Assembly (NCBI GenBank): GCA_963277665.1
Contig: OY728123.1
Location: forward strand, 634,568,915-634,632,914
From: Viscum album
Taxonomy: Eukaryota > Streptophyta > Magnoliopsida > Santalales > Viscaceae
DNA: 64,000 nt
Reading direction: 5' to 3'
The notes under the pieces were generated by a model. That model worked only from the letters and a program-made list of their open reading frames with translations, did no database searches and had not been told where the DNA came from. Both the position numbers and the translations under genes were made by a program. The first letter of the stretch is position 1; each line of letters opens with the position of its first letter. Of the stretch, positions 54,501 to 64,000 are shown in pieces.

Positions 54501-54650
54501 GTAATTTCTGATTCTTCATGATCATGGATTTTATTCTATGTGAATTAAAATATATTCACCACGAAGTGTAGTATGGTAGATCCACCAAAGATAACAATAA
54601 TATAGGGCATTATTGGAAATGATTCTGTCCATCCAAACTAAGAAATAAAG
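51569..54650 (-). pseudogene. pol: Chromovirus pol pseudogene of E5: protease tail to chromodomain
   Basis: Decayed pol read on the minus strand, descending. Protease tail with WMDR (family GMDW) and GEYI at 54,650-54,546. RT N-terminus: EFPNV..RFPPVWDIKF..ELIPNTQP (54,430-54,340). NIDLQSGYH at 54,060-54,030. Active-site box FVDN at 53,869-53,858, last Asp changed to Asn, then YTMIEEDHVNHLRIV. RNase H: YDASSLSVDCIL near 53,430 and RQLEMNYHTQDL near 53,330. Integrase zinc region: NFYRIGMRRCIADFV..CQHV (52,730-52,632). LDRDPQFTS at 52,405-52,372. IKMDHYETSYGQPC..WLEIGE (52,187-52,090), family MAPYEALYGR. Chromodomain end: EEIPLVIVL, stop, KHG..ETWENEAPMRQR, stop, PYLF (51,670-51,569). The chromodomain steers integration toward marked chromatin in living relatives. 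Stops and frameshifts throughout make it non-functional. Confidence 0.92.
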
Positions 54651-54887
54651 GTATTTAATGTTGAGAACTAGAAAAATCCATGTATGATCACCATATAATA
54701 GATATATGAAACAATATAGACTACATAGAACCTACTATCTCATCATACCATAGGGTGTATTAATATCCATAACACAAGGTAAAATCTTTATAGGTTAATT
54801 AATTATATTAAAAATATGGATTGATATAAAATAATGAGATACATAATTAAAAAATAGAGAACCCACTATTGATAAATCTATAGTAAT
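54651..54887 (-). other. E5 remnant upstream of the protease tail, cut by the E6 insertion
   Basis: This stretch lies where E5 protease and gag should continue. No motif is legible. It stops at the first base of the E6 LTR, so the rest of E5 (gag, 5' LTR) should lie beyond the right end of E6, outside the window. Confidence 0.4.
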
Positions 54888-56081
54888 TGTTACACCCCAT
54901 GCCTCCATGGTACGTTTCCCTTTTAATAATATAATATCTTACATTTTAAGAAACTTCGAGATTCTAACACAACGCGACCAATCAATGTTGCCGTTATGAA
55001 AATTAAAATCCACTTTTTGAAATTTTATAAATTTTATCATTCAAAATGGACATCATTTCTAGATTCAAAATATCAAAATTATCTTATGGTATTTTTTTCA
55101 ATTTTCTGATAACTTGCATATTTTTATGAATAGTGAAAAATATTAAATTTTAATTAAAAACAATATTTTTAATTAAAATAATTTATAGGGTTTAATTATA
55201 AATTTGAAGGGTTTAAAAGTAAAATTAGATTATATTTTGACCATTTAATCTATTTTTTTTAATTGGATGTAATTTCACATTTAAACTGTACATAAACAAG
55301 TGTCAATATTTTGATATTTATTATTTCATAAAAACACACTTTTTTGTTTTGATAGCGGGAATTAACTTTAAATTAATTTCTGAATCTTTTGTGTTTTGAA
55401 TTTGTAATAATGGATTCCATATTTTCAATATGTAGTTCCATATTTTCTAAACAGTTATCTTTTATTTTTAGACATTTTAAATATTTACTTCAGTAAATAT
55501 TTTATTTACAATGATTAAAAGGTAAATAAAATAAATAAGTGTAAAATATAATATTATAATAATATTAAATTACCCTAACATGTTCCATAATCCTATTGGA
55601 AGATACATATCTGAAAATGGGCATCCAAGGGTTGAATATGGGTCCCCATGGAGCCACATGGGAGTAATAATGATATTTTATATTAATTAATTTAAAGTAA
55701 AGACAAAAATGACATAAACAAATATCTTTTAGTAAATAAATTTTTACATGGCATTATGTAAGTTATCATTTCAACTATAAATATTCTTCAGAGACTTAAA
55801 TATATTTCCAAAATTATTTTATTTTATTTATAATATATTGACATCAAATAAATTTAAAATTTTGTGACACAATAACGATGCAATATTTACCTCATTAATA
55901 AATGATTTGAATAAATTTGATTATAAATATTAAAACAATATCCAAAACCTGTCAAATCTTTATTTTTTTCTTTTATTTCGACCACGAGTAATCTTAAAAT
56001 TGTTATTAACGAATATTTTACCTTTTGAAACCGATTATGATGTTATAATAAAATAATTGTTTCAAACATTCCTAAAGAGAC

Positions 56082-56101
56082 CCTCCTCTCCCTTATAAAA
56101 A
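56082..56101 (+). promoter_or_regulatory. TATA box of the E6 5' LTR
   Basis: CCTCCTCTCCCTTATAAAAA, a pyrimidine run ending in a strong TATA box (TATAAAAA at 56,094-56,101). The 3' LTR repeats the same arrangement. Pol II transcription of the element would start about 30 bp downstream. Confidence 0.8.
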
Positions 56102-56232
56102 GCGCTCACTTCCTACCCAATTCTAACACTTCTCAAGCCTTTGGATCCTACAAAATCTACCCATATATCCTCCCAAAATCCCTCACATTATTATATAGGC
56201 CTTACATTAGTCCTAATTCCACCCTAAGGAGC

Positions 56233-56253
56233 CCTTTTGATCAAATCAAAAGG
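56233..56253 (+). other. Conserved perfect hairpin in the E6 5' LTR
   Basis: CCTTTTGAT, loop CAA, ATCAAAAGG: two perfect 9-bp arms about 140 bp downstream of the TATA box, hence within the transcribed part. It is unchanged in the 3' LTR (61,992-62,012) although nearby bases differ. A role in RNA folding, 3' end formation or packaging is possible but unproven. Confidence 0.75.
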
Positions 56254-56439
56254 AAGAACTCGGAGAAGAGGTAATAATTTCACCACCCACTTTTAAGATA
56301 TTTTCTTCTTCCACTTCATCTTTCTTTGTTATTTACATTCTAAAATAAAAATTCCCGTATCTTCTATATAGTAGGATGTTATCATTATTATTGTATATCC
56401 ATATTCATTATTATATCCAACCTTTTAATGAAATGTCAC

Positions 56440-56685
56440 CATATGTGCGTACGTACGGTTTACCGTCTCCACGTTGTGGTGTAATTTTTATTCAATACAT
56501 TATTATTTGGATGGGTATAATAAAGAAGTGTAATTGAAGTAAATAATAAATATAACATGATAATGATTTTTTATATATGATATACTGTCCAGTTATATAT
56601 TATTTTAATATCAAAAGAATGATACTGTCGCTAGTGCGTATGTATGGATTACCGTCTCCACCAACACGATGAGATTCATTCCCCA
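56440..56685 (+). repeat. Two ~187-bp-spaced conserved cores in the E6 5' LTR
   Basis: The first core (56,445-56,485) reads GTGCGTACGTACGGTTTACC, then GTCTCCACGTTGTGGTG. The second (56,632-56,672) reads GTGCGTATGTATGGATTACC, then GTCTCCACCAACACGATGAG. The sequence between cores resembles the sequence after the second core (TATATATGA..ATATAC..CTAT), so these are worn ~187-bp tandem units. Confidence 0.8.
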
Positions 56686-58285
56686 TCATTTCCATTCAAG
56701 ACTAATTTTTCATTAAATGAATTAAAAAATATTTAAAGACATAATATAATTCTATATATGAATAATATACATTCTATCAATAACAAAAATTATATACGTA
56801 ACACAACATATAATGGAAAATGAACCAGTTAACACCCGAAACGAACTTAATACTAAAATATTATTAACAAAGCAATGTTAAAAGATCATATATGATATCA
56901 TATTAATGTATATTATTGTTTTATAATTTAATAGAAATTATTTAACCATTATAAAGGAGGTTAACCGACCCTATACCATGTAAAGGTACAATATAAGGGT
57001 TAATTTCACAATCTCTTTATCATCTAAGGTTGTTTTCGCATAAATATCTACAGGGCCCTCTTTATCATCCGCATCCATGTTTCTCAAAATTATATTTCAA
57101 AACATTCTTAATATTTTTTAGTCCATGGGTTAAAGTCATTTATACCCTTTATTGACTCTTTATAATATGTTTATAAAGGAAACTTTCTATCATTTTCCAA
57201 ACAAGGTCCATTATAACCTTTTTGACAAAATTAATGTAAGAATGTCTTTTTTATTTATACGGTAGGTGAAACAATTTTCCATAGTTATAAAATAATAAAA
57301 GCATCCCTTACAAGCCAATAAGAATATTTACCAAAATAAATTATTTATATTATAATTATATTAATTTTAAATTATTTCAAAATAGAAAGGGATATTTCCC
57401 TAAAAAAGGTTTTGATTTCATTTGTGTCAAAAATCATTGATGTATTTTAAGTTTATTTGAACATGATTTTTTATGATACAAAACTTCCATGTTGTATTGA
57501 TGGTTTTGTTATATGTTTGAATGTGTATGTGTTATTTTCATACAATTCATGGTTTATGGATAAATTATTTACATTTTGTATGCTAGTTTTAATACGAATG
57601 TTTATGTTATGATTAATCCTTTTCATATGAGGAATAAATTGGACTTTGTACATGATTGGTGGTTACCTCTATAACTGCTCAATGCATCGGTGGGTCTCAT
57701 GAGACAAACTTGTATCTTAGTTAAAGGCCTTGAAAAATTATTATTTGTATTCTTGGCCCAAGGCCTTGATTATGAGGTTATGTATGTTTGCAATTATGCA
57801 TTCCCTCATTATGAAAGTGGCTACTGATATTGTGTGTGTTCATTTGACTAGTAGAGTATCCATGTGAGTACGTAAATGGAATTATTTTGGTTTTATATTT
57901 TCCATATTATGATGAATTTCATGTTTAAAAGGCTTTTTAGACTTATCCATTTCCTTAAATGGTTTTTCTTATTTATAAATGCATCTTCTATATTGTTATG
58001 CTTATTAAGGATCTAAGATCTCCCCTTTCAATGTTTTATTTTTCCTTGGATGTGAATAAGTTAATTAAGAGTGAATTTCAGGCTTAATCTAGTAGGCTTG
58101 GCTGTTTCTAGTAGAATAATTTTTTGTATTATTTATTTTCAGGTTATAATGATTAACCTATGTATGAATCTTCTTTTCAATAATTCTAAACTAATCGGCC
58201 TTTCAGAACATGATTTCCTTGTGATCATGCCAATTTTAGGTAATAATGTGCCGACTCTGGGTTTCTGGGGTCGGGGCGTTACAGT

Positions 58286-58296
58286 TGGTATCAGAG
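58286..58296 (+). promoter_or_regulatory. Primer-binding site (initiator tRNA-Met) of E6
   Basis: TGGTATCAGAG, two bases after the LTR end. This is complementary to the 3' end of plant initiator tRNA-Met, the primer used by most plant chromoviruses. Only the usual final C is missing. It fixes both the LTR end and the plus orientation of E6. Confidence 0.92.
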
Positions 58297-58439
58297 AAAG
58301 TTTAGTACAAACCATGGAAACAATATTTAGATAAACTCTAATTAGAGGACATTACCCAAAGATAGACATTGAGGATTAGTAGAGAATAACATTCATGAAT
58401 TTTGGTAATGTAGATATTTTATGAGTTTTCCATGCAATA

Positions 58440-58590
58440 CATCCCTGTCTGGATAAAAGCAGATTGAGGGGGCTCTGGCATAGTTGTACCTAGGGGTAAA
58501 TCCCAAAAACACCACATTGAGCTAGACTCGAACGGGAACTGGTGAACGATAATAGGCCTTGATGCACTCTTGGTTACGACACTCCCATGG
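58440..58590 (-). mobile_element. Probable SINE fragment in the E6 leader
   Basis: On the minus strand GTAACCAAGAGTGCATCAAG holds an A-box-like segment and CCCGTTCGAGTCTAGC a B-box-like segment (GGTTCRANYCY, one mismatch). A G+C-richer body follows, with GGGATTTACCCCTAGG and AGAGCCCCCTC, in the style of tRNA-derived plant SINEs. The base composition contrasts with the AT-rich gag leader around it. Ends and target duplications could not be fixed. Alternatively it is an unusual part of the leader itself. Confidence 0.4.
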
Positions 58591-58784
58591 CATAAGTTTA
58601 TGAAAATTTTCATTTTCATTAAAAGCAATTATGAAGGATTTAAGAGTAAATACTAACTTACAGAAATCATTTTTATGATTATGGATTATATCCATAAAAT
58701 TTTAAATTAATGTTAGGTATTTTAAATGTATGGAATTATAAATTGTGATTGATAAACAGACCTAATGTATGCCATTTTTTAGAA

Positions 58785-59225
58785 ATGGTACCCAGTAGAA
58801 GGAATGAGAACTCCTGCAATACGTATGATCTAAAGAGTAAGAAGAAATGCATCATTCATGGTATTAAGCCAAAATTTAAAAGGGAAATAGTCTCCAATGT
58901 ATTCTCACCATATGAATAAATAGTATCATGTGTTAATAATATAAGTAAAGAATTCTCTTGGTCTAATGGATTTGAAGGGAAGCAAGAGAAAAAAAGGATG
59001 GGAGAGAGAAATATAGATAAAAGGAAGAAGGGAAAGAAGGATTTTCCCATATGTGATCACTATGGAAAGAATCACCTTTGAAAATGAATGAAGGGAATGA
59101 GAGTTTGTAATAAGTGTGGATAAAAAGAACACCAAGTATGTTATTTCAAGGGTAAGTAAAATGTTTCAAATATATAATATTTCATCTATAAGGAGTTGGG
59201 ACACAATGTGAATCAATGTCTCAGT
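58785..59225 (+). pseudogene. gag: E6 gag remnant with three zinc knuckles
   Basis: A possible gag start at 58,785 reads MVPSRRNENS, in the style of the MPPRR.. start of Tekay-type gag. The capsid region that should follow (about 300 residues) is missing. A basic stretch (QEKKRMGERNIDKRKKGKK) leads to the knuckles. The first, from 59,052, reads CDHYGKNHL, with the second Cys now Tyr and the last a stop. The second (59,106-59,141) reads CNKCG, stop, KEHQVC. The third (59,178-59,219) reads YFIYKELGHNVNQC, with two Cys now Tyr. All three lie in one frame, giving the family layout C..CGK.H..C..G...C..CG..GH....C. Nucleocapsid would bind element RNA. Stops and lost Cys abolish function. Confidence 0.75.
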
Positions 59226-59940
59226 CATCATAGTATACCGGAAATGATGCTATTTTATAATTATCATGTTATGATACTACCACATATTAAGAGGAATGAA
59301 TATTATTCTTATGTTGTTACTAAATAATTATGTCATTTTAGTTTTTAATCGATGATATACCAGTCATATGAATTATGGAAATAAATAAGGATTTTACTGC
59401 CATACAATTTCATTGAGGATTTGAGATTATATGGTTCTATAAAAAGTGACTCAACTAAAAGTTCATCTTTTTTAAAAATAAATTGTTAATGGAATGGTAA
59501 TACTTCACATAGTCTTGATACTATGGTAGTGATTTTGGAATAAAATTTGGGTGATTTGGATAAAATATATTGGATATTCTTGACTTCCTTAGAACTGATT
59601 AAGGGTTTGTTTATTCCATCATTGCGGGAGTATTCTAAATTTTTTCATATAAGCAATATACCCAAAATTATATAAGGAATGAGAGAGAGAAAAATGCAAT
59701 AAGTATGGTTTTCACCACATTTTGAAAAAAAATACATGATGAAAGTATACACATGTTATTACGTGGTAAAAATGATCTTCATTGTTCTTAACTTCCTTAT
59801 AAATTATTGATTGTGATTTTTGACCGAAGTATTTTGGATAAGTATAAAGGTTGGAAGGGATTACATTTGAAATTTGGTACTATTTTTAAGGATAAATAAT
59901 TATTATTAAGATTATTTTTGGATTGTTATAATAATGACAA
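59226..59940 (+). other. E6 interior after gag, no clear domain
   Basis: A protease would be expected here. A stretch near 59,395-59,445 reads LPYNFIEDLRLYGSI, vaguely like the segment after a DSGA protease motif, but the active site itself is not visible. A CNKYGFHH string near 59,693 could be another worn knuckle. No RT, RNase H or integrase can be read. Confidence 0.3.
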
Positions 59941-60055
59941 CCTGGAGGTCAGTTGATAACCTGTCGCGTCCGGCAAGGCCGCGAGACTTGAACCTACAAC
60001 CAAAGTGTGACAGGGGTGCATCACATACCACTGGCCTAAGTGATGTACAAGATTG
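59941..60055 (-). mobile_element. tRNA-derived SINE (head region)
   Basis: On the minus strand, from 60,055 down, TAGGCCAGTGG is an A box with one mismatch to TRGYNNARNNG, and GGTTCAAGTCT is a perfect B box (GGTTCRANYCY), about 35 bp apart. Together they make an internal Pol III promoter. The body after the B box is strikingly CpG-rich (CGCGGCC, GCCGGACGCGACAGG) in an otherwise CpG-depleted landscape, which suggests a later arrival than the host element. It is not a tRNA gene: there is no acceptor-stem pairing and the anticodon arm is not formed. The A/T-rich 3' tail probably runs to lower coordinates. Target duplications were not resolved. Confidence 0.65.
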
Positions 60056-60632
60056 TAAAATGAAATTTTTAATATAATCTCACAAATTAATTATAAATCC
60101 ATTATTTTGGAACCCTATACGATTAGGATTAATAGAGTATTTTTATGTTCTATTATATTTTAGACTAAAAGATGAGTTTGTGGTAGAAATTAGTTAAAGG
60201 ATAGAACATTACTTGTCAAGTATTTATTATCTCCTATTATATGTAGAAATTAATTCGTAATATTTAGTTAAGGGATATTAAATCCAAAAATTTATTATCC
60301 TAATACCTTAAGTTTTGGTGAACTGATGATATTTTAAATCATCATATATTGATGGATTTGAGGCCCTCAGTTTTACATTTGTTTGGGATTGATGACCTCA
60401 ATCACTCCCTGTAAATATTTACATTTTACATTAATTTATGTGTCTCCAACATCCAACATTTTTCTCCTAATAGAGATCATAATTTGGTGGTGACTTTTCA
60501 TTTCCCATTCCCTCTTATTAAGACTAAATTTTATTAACCCTATTTCCAATGAGGGTTTTCCACAAAGGTATTTTCTATTTTCAACCATTTATTTTCAATG
60601 AAAAATTTCAAATATCATGGAAAAAATTTATT
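60056..60632 (+). other. 3' interior of E6
   Basis: AT-rich stretch between the SINE and the polypurine tract. There is no pol motif. The overlapping plus- and minus-strand ORFs at 60,549-60,799 cross the LTR boundary and are chance. Confidence 0.4.
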
Positions 60633-60646
60633 GAAGGATGGGAGAA
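60633..60646 (+). promoter_or_regulatory. Polypurine tract of E6
   Basis: GAAGGATGGGAGAA lies directly before the 3' LTR and contains a single pyrimidine. It would prime plus-strand DNA synthesis. Its position confirms that the second LTR is the 3' LTR of the same element rather than a separate insertion. Confidence 0.75.
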
Positions 60647-61840
60647 TGTAACACCCCATGCTTCAACGGTACGTTTCCCTCTGAATAATGCAAAAGCTTG
60701 CATTTTACGCAATATGGAGATTCTAACACACCACGACCAATCAAAGTAGCTTTTATGAATAGTAATACCCACTTTTTGAAATTTTATAAAATTTATCATT
60801 CAAAATGGACTTCATATTTGGATTCATAATATTTAAATTAGTTTAGGGTGAATTTTTGGCACATTTTTGTTTAAAATTATATTTTTAGGAATAGTGAAAA
60901 TACAAAATTTTAATTAAAAACAACATTTTTAATCAAAATAATTTATAATGATAAATTATAAATTTATGTGGTTTTAAAGTATAATTAGATTATATTTTTA
61001 CCAATTAATCTAATTTTGGTCATTGGATTTAATTTCAATTTTAAATTGTACATAAACAAGTGTCAATCTTTTGATAGTTATTATTTCTTAAAAACACGCT
61101 TTTTTGTTTTGATAGTGGAAATTAATTTTATGTTAATTTCTACCACTAAGGTGTTTTGAATTTGGAAAAATGGATTCAATATTTGGAATTAGTAGGTCCA
61201 AATTGTATAAATAGTTACCTTTTATTTTTAAAAATTTTAAATATTTAATTCAGTAAATAATTTATTTACCATGATTAAAAGGTAAATATAATAAATAAGG
61301 GTAAAATATAATATTATAATAATATTTAGTTACCCTATGTTGTGTCCTAATTCTATTGGCTGAAACAAATCCGACCATGGGAATCCTTGGGTTGAATTTG
61401 GGACCCCATGGAGTTACATGGGAGTAATAATGACATTTTATATTAATTAATATAAAGTAAAGACTAAAATGATATAAACAAATATCATTTAGTAAATAAT
61501 TTTTCACATGGGGATATATAAGTTATTTTCTCTACTATAAATATTACATTAAAATATAAAAGGTTTTATTAAATTATGGTATTTTATTTTTAATTTTAAG
61601 ACATTATATAAATTAAATAATTAATGACAAAATAAAGATGCAATATTTTCCTAATTAATAAATGATTTGAATAAATAAGATTATAAATATTAAAAAATAT
61701 CCAAAACCAGTACAATTCTTATTGTATTAATTTATTTCCACCATGAGTCATTCTTAATTTTTTATTATCTAATATTTTACATTTTTAAACCAAATATGAG
61801 GTTATAATAAAATAATTGTTTCAAACATACCTTAAGTGCC

Positions 61841-61860
61841 CCTCCTCTCCCTTATAAAAG
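61841..61860 (+). promoter_or_regulatory. TATA box of the E6 3' LTR
   Basis: CCTCCTCTCCCTTATAAAAG, the same pyrimidine run and TATA box (TATAAAAG) as in the 5' LTR. From this LTR it would drive transcription into flanking DNA. Confidence 0.75.
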
Positions 61861-61991
61861 GAACTCAGTTCCTACCAGTTTTTCAAACTTCTCAAGCCTT
61901 TTGATCATTAAAACACTACCCAAATATCCTCCCTAAATCAATCACTTAATTTTATATGTCTTACATTAGTCAGAAAGCCATCCTATGGTGC

Positions 61992-62012
61992 CCTTTTGAT
62001 CAAATCAAAAGG
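61992..62012 (+). other. Conserved perfect hairpin in the E6 3' LTR
   Basis: Identical to the 56,233-56,253 hairpin: CCTTTTGAT, CAA, ATCAAAAGG. Confidence 0.75.
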
Positions 62013-62199
62013 AAGAACTCAATGAAGAGGTAAAAATTTCAACACCATCTTTTTAGTTATTTTCTTCTCCACATCCTATTTCTTTGTGGCTTCCATTATA
62101 AAATAATAACTATAGTATCTCCTATATACTGTGATGTTATTATAAATATGGTACAACCAAATTCAATATTTTATCTATCCTTTGAATGACATGTCACTA

Positions 62200-62440
62200 T
62201 ACATGCGTACGTACGACTAACCGTCTCCACGTCGTGGTGAAATTGTTATTCAATACATTATAATTTGGATGGGTATAATAATGATGTGTAATTGATGTAA
62301 CTAATAAATATAACATGACAATTATTCTTTATATATTATATTATATACAATTATATATTATTTTAATATCAAAAAAATGATATTATCTCTCGTGCATACG
62401 TACGGATTACCGTCTCCGAGAACGCCATTGGATTCATTCA
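62200..62440 (+). repeat. Two ~187-bp-spaced conserved cores in the E6 3' LTR
   Basis: The first core (62,202-62,240) reads ATGCGTACGTACGACTAACC, then GTCTCCACGTCGTGGTG. The second (62,392-62,430) reads GTGCATACGTACGGATTACC, then GTCTCCGAGAACGCC. The cores hold more CpGs than any other part of this LTR. Confidence 0.8.
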
Positions 62441-64000
62441 CCATTGTATCCATTCAAGACTAATTTTAATTAAATGATTAAAAATAATGTTTAATGACTT
62501 AATAAATTCCTTAATATAAATATGATACATCCTATCCATAACAAACATTACTTACGTAACAATGAATATAAAGGAAAACGAACCAGTTTACACAAGAAAC
62601 GACGATAATACTAAAATATTATTAACAAAGAAAAGTTAAAAGATCATATATGATATCATTTTAATGTATATGATTCATATATAATTTAATAACAATTATT
62701 TCACCATTATACATGAGGTTAACTTACCCTCGACCAAAGAAAAGTACAATGTAAGGGTTAATTTCACAATCTCTTTATTATCAGAGGTTGTTTTTACGTA
62801 AGTATATACTAGGAACTCGTTTTCTTCCAAATCCATGTTTCTTAAAAATATATTTCAAAACATTCTTAATATTTTTTAGAATCAGGGTTAATTTAATTTA
62901 TACCAATGTTTTACTCTTTATAATATTATTATAAAGTAATGTTTCTGTCATTTTCCCAATGAGGTCCTTTATATCCTTTTCGACAAAATGGAGGTAAGAA
63001 TGCCTTTTTCTAACTTATACAGTAGGTGTGGCTATTTTCCAACATTATAACATCATCAAATATTCCCTTAAAATATTATATGAATATTTCAAAAAAATTA
63101 TGTTTTCTTTTATAATTATATGAATTTTAATTGATTTCCAAAAAGAAAGACATATTTCTCTAAAAAAATGTTTAGATTTCATCTATGTCAACATCCTTTG
63201 ATGTATTGTATGTTTATCTAAAGTGGATTTATTATGATACAATAATTCCATATTATATTGATGGTTTTGTGATATGTATGATTGTGGATGTTTTATTTTT
63301 ATACCATTCATGGTTTATCGATAAAGTATTGACATTTCGTATGCTAGTTTTATTATGAATATTTATGTTATGGAATGCATTGGAATTATTATGTGATGGG
63401 TGGAGCCCTCTATAGCTCCTCTATGCAATGTTAGGTATCATGAGACAAACTAGTACCCTAGAAAAAGTCCTTGATAAAATCTGTTTTGTAGTCTTGGAAA
63501 AAGGCCTTGACTATGTGGTTAGGAAATTATGGAATTATGCATTCCATCATTATGAACGTGGCTATTGATATTTCTTGTTATTTTTCGACTAGTATAATAT
63601 CCATATGAGTAATTAAATGGAATTATTTTGATTTAATATTTTCCATATTAGACTAATGATCATGTTTAAAAGGATTTTGTTTTAGTCTTATACATTACCA
63701 CAAATGTTTACGCTTATTTATGAATGTTTCCACTATATTGTTATCCTTGCTAAGCATCTAAGATAAAACCTATCTATATTTTATTTTTCCCAGTATGGGA
63801 AGAAGTTAATTATGAGTGACTTTCAGGATTAATATAGGAGTCTTAGATGTTTCTAATGGAATAAATCAGTGTTGTATTTATTTTCAAGTTGTAAATGTGA
63901 ACTTATGTATGAATGTTGTTTTCAATAATACTAAACTGATCGGTCTTCTGAGGCATTATTTCCTTGTGATCATTCCAATGTTACGTAATAATGTGCAGAC

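Larger units (their letters stand above)
54888..58283 (+). mobile_element. 5' LTR of element E6 (3,396 bp)
   Basis: It starts TGTTACACCCCATG and ends GGGGTCGGGGCGTTACA. Both termini carry the short inverted TGTTAC/GTTACA ends typical of this family, and a primer-binding site follows two bases later. It aligns almost end to end with the copy starting at 60,647, at roughly 80-90% identity by eye. U3 runs to a TATA box at 56,094. The downstream part holds a conserved hairpin (56,233-56,253) and two ~185-bp cores (about 56,445 and 56,628). The five bases before the LTR are GTAAT, the candidate target duplication; the right-hand copy is outside the window. Its insertion point is inside the E5 pseudogene. 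Confidence 0.92.
60647..64000 (+). mobile_element. 3' LTR of element E6, cut by window end
   Basis: It starts TGTAACACCCCATG after the polypurine tract. It runs collinear with 54,888-58,255, base 64,000 matching 58,255, so about 28 bp are outside the window. Small indels separate the copies, for example around 55,800 with 61,560. The TATA box, hairpin and two cores are all kept. The distance between LTR starts is 5,759 bp. Divergence from the 5' LTR suggests an old insertion, yet the most recent complete one here. Confidence 0.92.

Noticed and set aside
59941..60055. A functional tRNA gene on the minus strand
   Set aside because: Pol III boxes are present, but there is no acceptor stem or anticodon arm; a SINE head explains it better.

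Overview
This window looks like intergenic plant DNA made almost wholly of decayed long-terminal-repeat (LTR) retrotransposons. I see no host gene, rRNA, true tRNA gene, CRISPR array or bacterial operon. It is very AT-rich (about a quarter G+C by eye), CpG-poor and full of stops in every frame. The recognisable coding remnants are plant Ty3/gypsy chromovirus proteins: gag zinc knuckles, protease tail, reverse transcriptase, RNase H, integrase and a chromodomain-type pol end. One LTR is followed by a primer-binding site for initiator tRNA-Met. Long LTRs (2.3-4.9 kb), the tRNA-Met site and the C-terminal chromodomain fit the Tekay/Del clade. The host is therefore probably a seed plant with an AT-rich genome; the species cannot be told from this sequence.

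Layout, with element names used below. E1 (minus): LTR-A (1-~3,099) and LTR-D (~20,830-24,330), matching segments about 21.4 kb apart. E2 (minus), apparently nested in E1: LTR-B (~5,000-9,430) and LTR-C (~11,400-15,790), offset about 6.36 kb. A ~1.67 kb head-to-tail duplication (17,588-20,827) lies between LTR-C and LTR-D. E3 (plus): 26,243-33,610, two diverged ~2.3 kb LTRs around a pol pseudogene from RT to the chromodomain-type end, with gag and protease lost. E4 (plus): LTR-E (~34,450-39,373) and LTR-F (42,917-47,855), each about 4.9 kb, around a ~3.5 kb interior with one gag zinc knuckle and no pol. E5 (minus): pol pseudogene 54,650-51,569 and a possible 3' LTR start at 51,035. E6 (plus): 5' LTR 54,888-58,283, tRNA-Met primer site, gag remnant, purine tract and a 3' LTR from 60,647 past the window end. 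E6 is inserted in the protease/gag end of E5, so E5 is older. E6 is the youngest full element; its LTRs are roughly 80-90% identical by eye, while the other pairs can only be traced through scattered matches.

The most unusual pattern is a GC-richer, CpG-containing core of about 40 bp that recurs two or three times at ~185-bp spacing within the LTRs of at least four elements (E1, E2, E4, E6), on both strands. It stays recognisable where flanking LTR sequence has drifted nearly beyond alignment. E6 also carries two short tRNA-like, SINE-type blocks on the minus strand. Many pol and gag defects are TGG-to-stop or TGT-to-TAT changes, as expected from cytosine deamination of methylated, silenced elements.

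All element boundaries are hand-aligned. Those of E6 are firm; those of E3, E4 and E5 are supported by terminal motifs; those of E1 and E2 are approximate.
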